Below the pieces are notes generated by a model. It was given only the letters and a program-made list of their open reading frames with translations, searched no databases and was not told the origin of the DNA. Positions 7,216 through 7,516 of a stretch of DNA of 7,516 nt are shown piece by piece; position 1 is the stretch's first letter, and each line of letters starts with the position of its first letter. This DNA comes from Balneolales bacterium (lineage in GTDB: Bacteria; Bacteroidota; Rhodothermia; Balneolales; HLUCCA01), in contig JAIUMT010000149.1 of assembly GCA_022565415.1 (NCBI GenBank), forward strand, positions 1 through 7,516, in the 5' to 3' direction. The translations under genes were made by a program, and so were the position numbers.

Positions 7216-7516
7216 ATGTCTGTCTTACCAATAGTATTATACAACGATCCGGTTTTACGTGAGAAAGCCGAACCTGTAAAAAAAGATTCCAAGGATATTC
7301 AAACACTTATCGACGACATGTTTGATACAATGTACGAAGCCAACGGAGTCGGATTAGCCGCGCCTCAGATCGGCAAAACGTTGCGCTTATTCGTCGTCGA
7401 CGCCGATGTTATGGTCGAAGACACCGACGAGAAGCCATACGGACCAATGGCCATTATCAATCCGGAAATCGTCGCTAAAGACACCAATCTGGTTGTTATT
7501 GAGGAGGGATGTCTGA
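7216..7516 (+). CDS. def: Peptide deformylase, N-terminal 100 residues (cut by the window end)
   Basis: Peptide deformylase is a metalloenzyme that removes the formyl group from the initiator methionine of new proteins. The reading frame opens at the ATG at 7216 and is still open at the last base. The translation begins MSVLPIVLYNDPVLREKAEP, the typical PDF start. Motif 1, GVGLAAPQIG, is at residues 44-53. It ends with EEGCL at 96-100, the beginning of motif 2 (EGCLS), whose Cys99 is a metal ligand. The HExxH motif with the other ligands lies beyond the window. The insert VEDTDEKPYG (67-76) before INPEIV is within normal family variation. The start is 9 nt after the ruvX stop, with an all A/T spacer and no Shine-Dalgarno, so it probably shares the HU-ruvX transcript. 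Confidence 0.95.
   Translation, partial: MSVLPIVLYNDPVLREKAEPVKKDSKDIQTLIDDMFDTMYEANGVGLAAPQIGKTLRLFVVDADVMVEDTDEKPYGPMAIINPEIVAKDTNLVVIEEGCL

Noticed and set aside
1..7516. CRISPR array, tRNA/rRNA, insertion sequence, toxin-antitoxin or phage signals
   Set aside because: I see no regularly spaced repeats, cloverleaf-like sequence, transposase motifs or terminal inverted repeats. All coding space is explained by the five genes.

Overview
The window looks like a chromosomal segment from a bacterium of the Bacteroidota/Balneolota/Ignavibacteriota group (the FCB side of the tree). Three things point there: a textbook type IX secretion (T9SS) type A sorting domain of the 'QNYPNPFNPTT' kind, which is especially common in Balneolota, Rhodothermota and Ignavibacteria; the near absence of Shine-Dalgarno sequences in front of most genes; and a single long Rel-type stringent-response enzyme. 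A marine or halophilic Balneola-like organism is my best guess, helped by the strongly acidic, cysteine-free surface protein, but the genus is an inference.

Layout, all on the + strand. (1) Bases 1-3785 hold the 3' part of a very large secreted or surface multidomain protein. It has a jelly-roll-like N-terminal region, a CHRD domain, an Ig/FnIII-like domain, two probable OB-fold-like modules, a long beta-helix-like region and the T9SS C-terminal sorting domain. It is closed by a strong intrinsic terminator at 3817-3848. (2) Bases 3849-4027 are an intergenic region carrying, presumably, the promoter of the next gene. (3) Bases 4028-6268 encode a full-length bifunctional (p)ppGpp synthetase/hydrolase (Rel) with a GTG start. 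(4) Bases 6269-6460 are a 192-bp AT-rich intergenic region with weak inverted repeats. (5) Bases 6461-7516 are a tightly packed cluster: an HU/IHF-family DNA-binding protein, the YqgF/RuvX nuclease (TTG start, 5 nt after the HU-like stop) and the first 100 codons of peptide deformylase (9 nt after the ruvX stop), which runs off the right end.

The surface protein is transcriptionally insulated from the rest by its terminator. The housekeeping part joins stringent control (Rel), nucleoid architecture (HU/IHF-like), a RuvX-type nuclease acting on RNA or recombination intermediates, and N-terminal protein maturation (Def). The last three probably form one transcript. I see no RNA gene, CRISPR array, insertion sequence or phage element, and no evidence for a new defence or mobile system. 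The least characterised item is the multidomain T9SS cargo protein.
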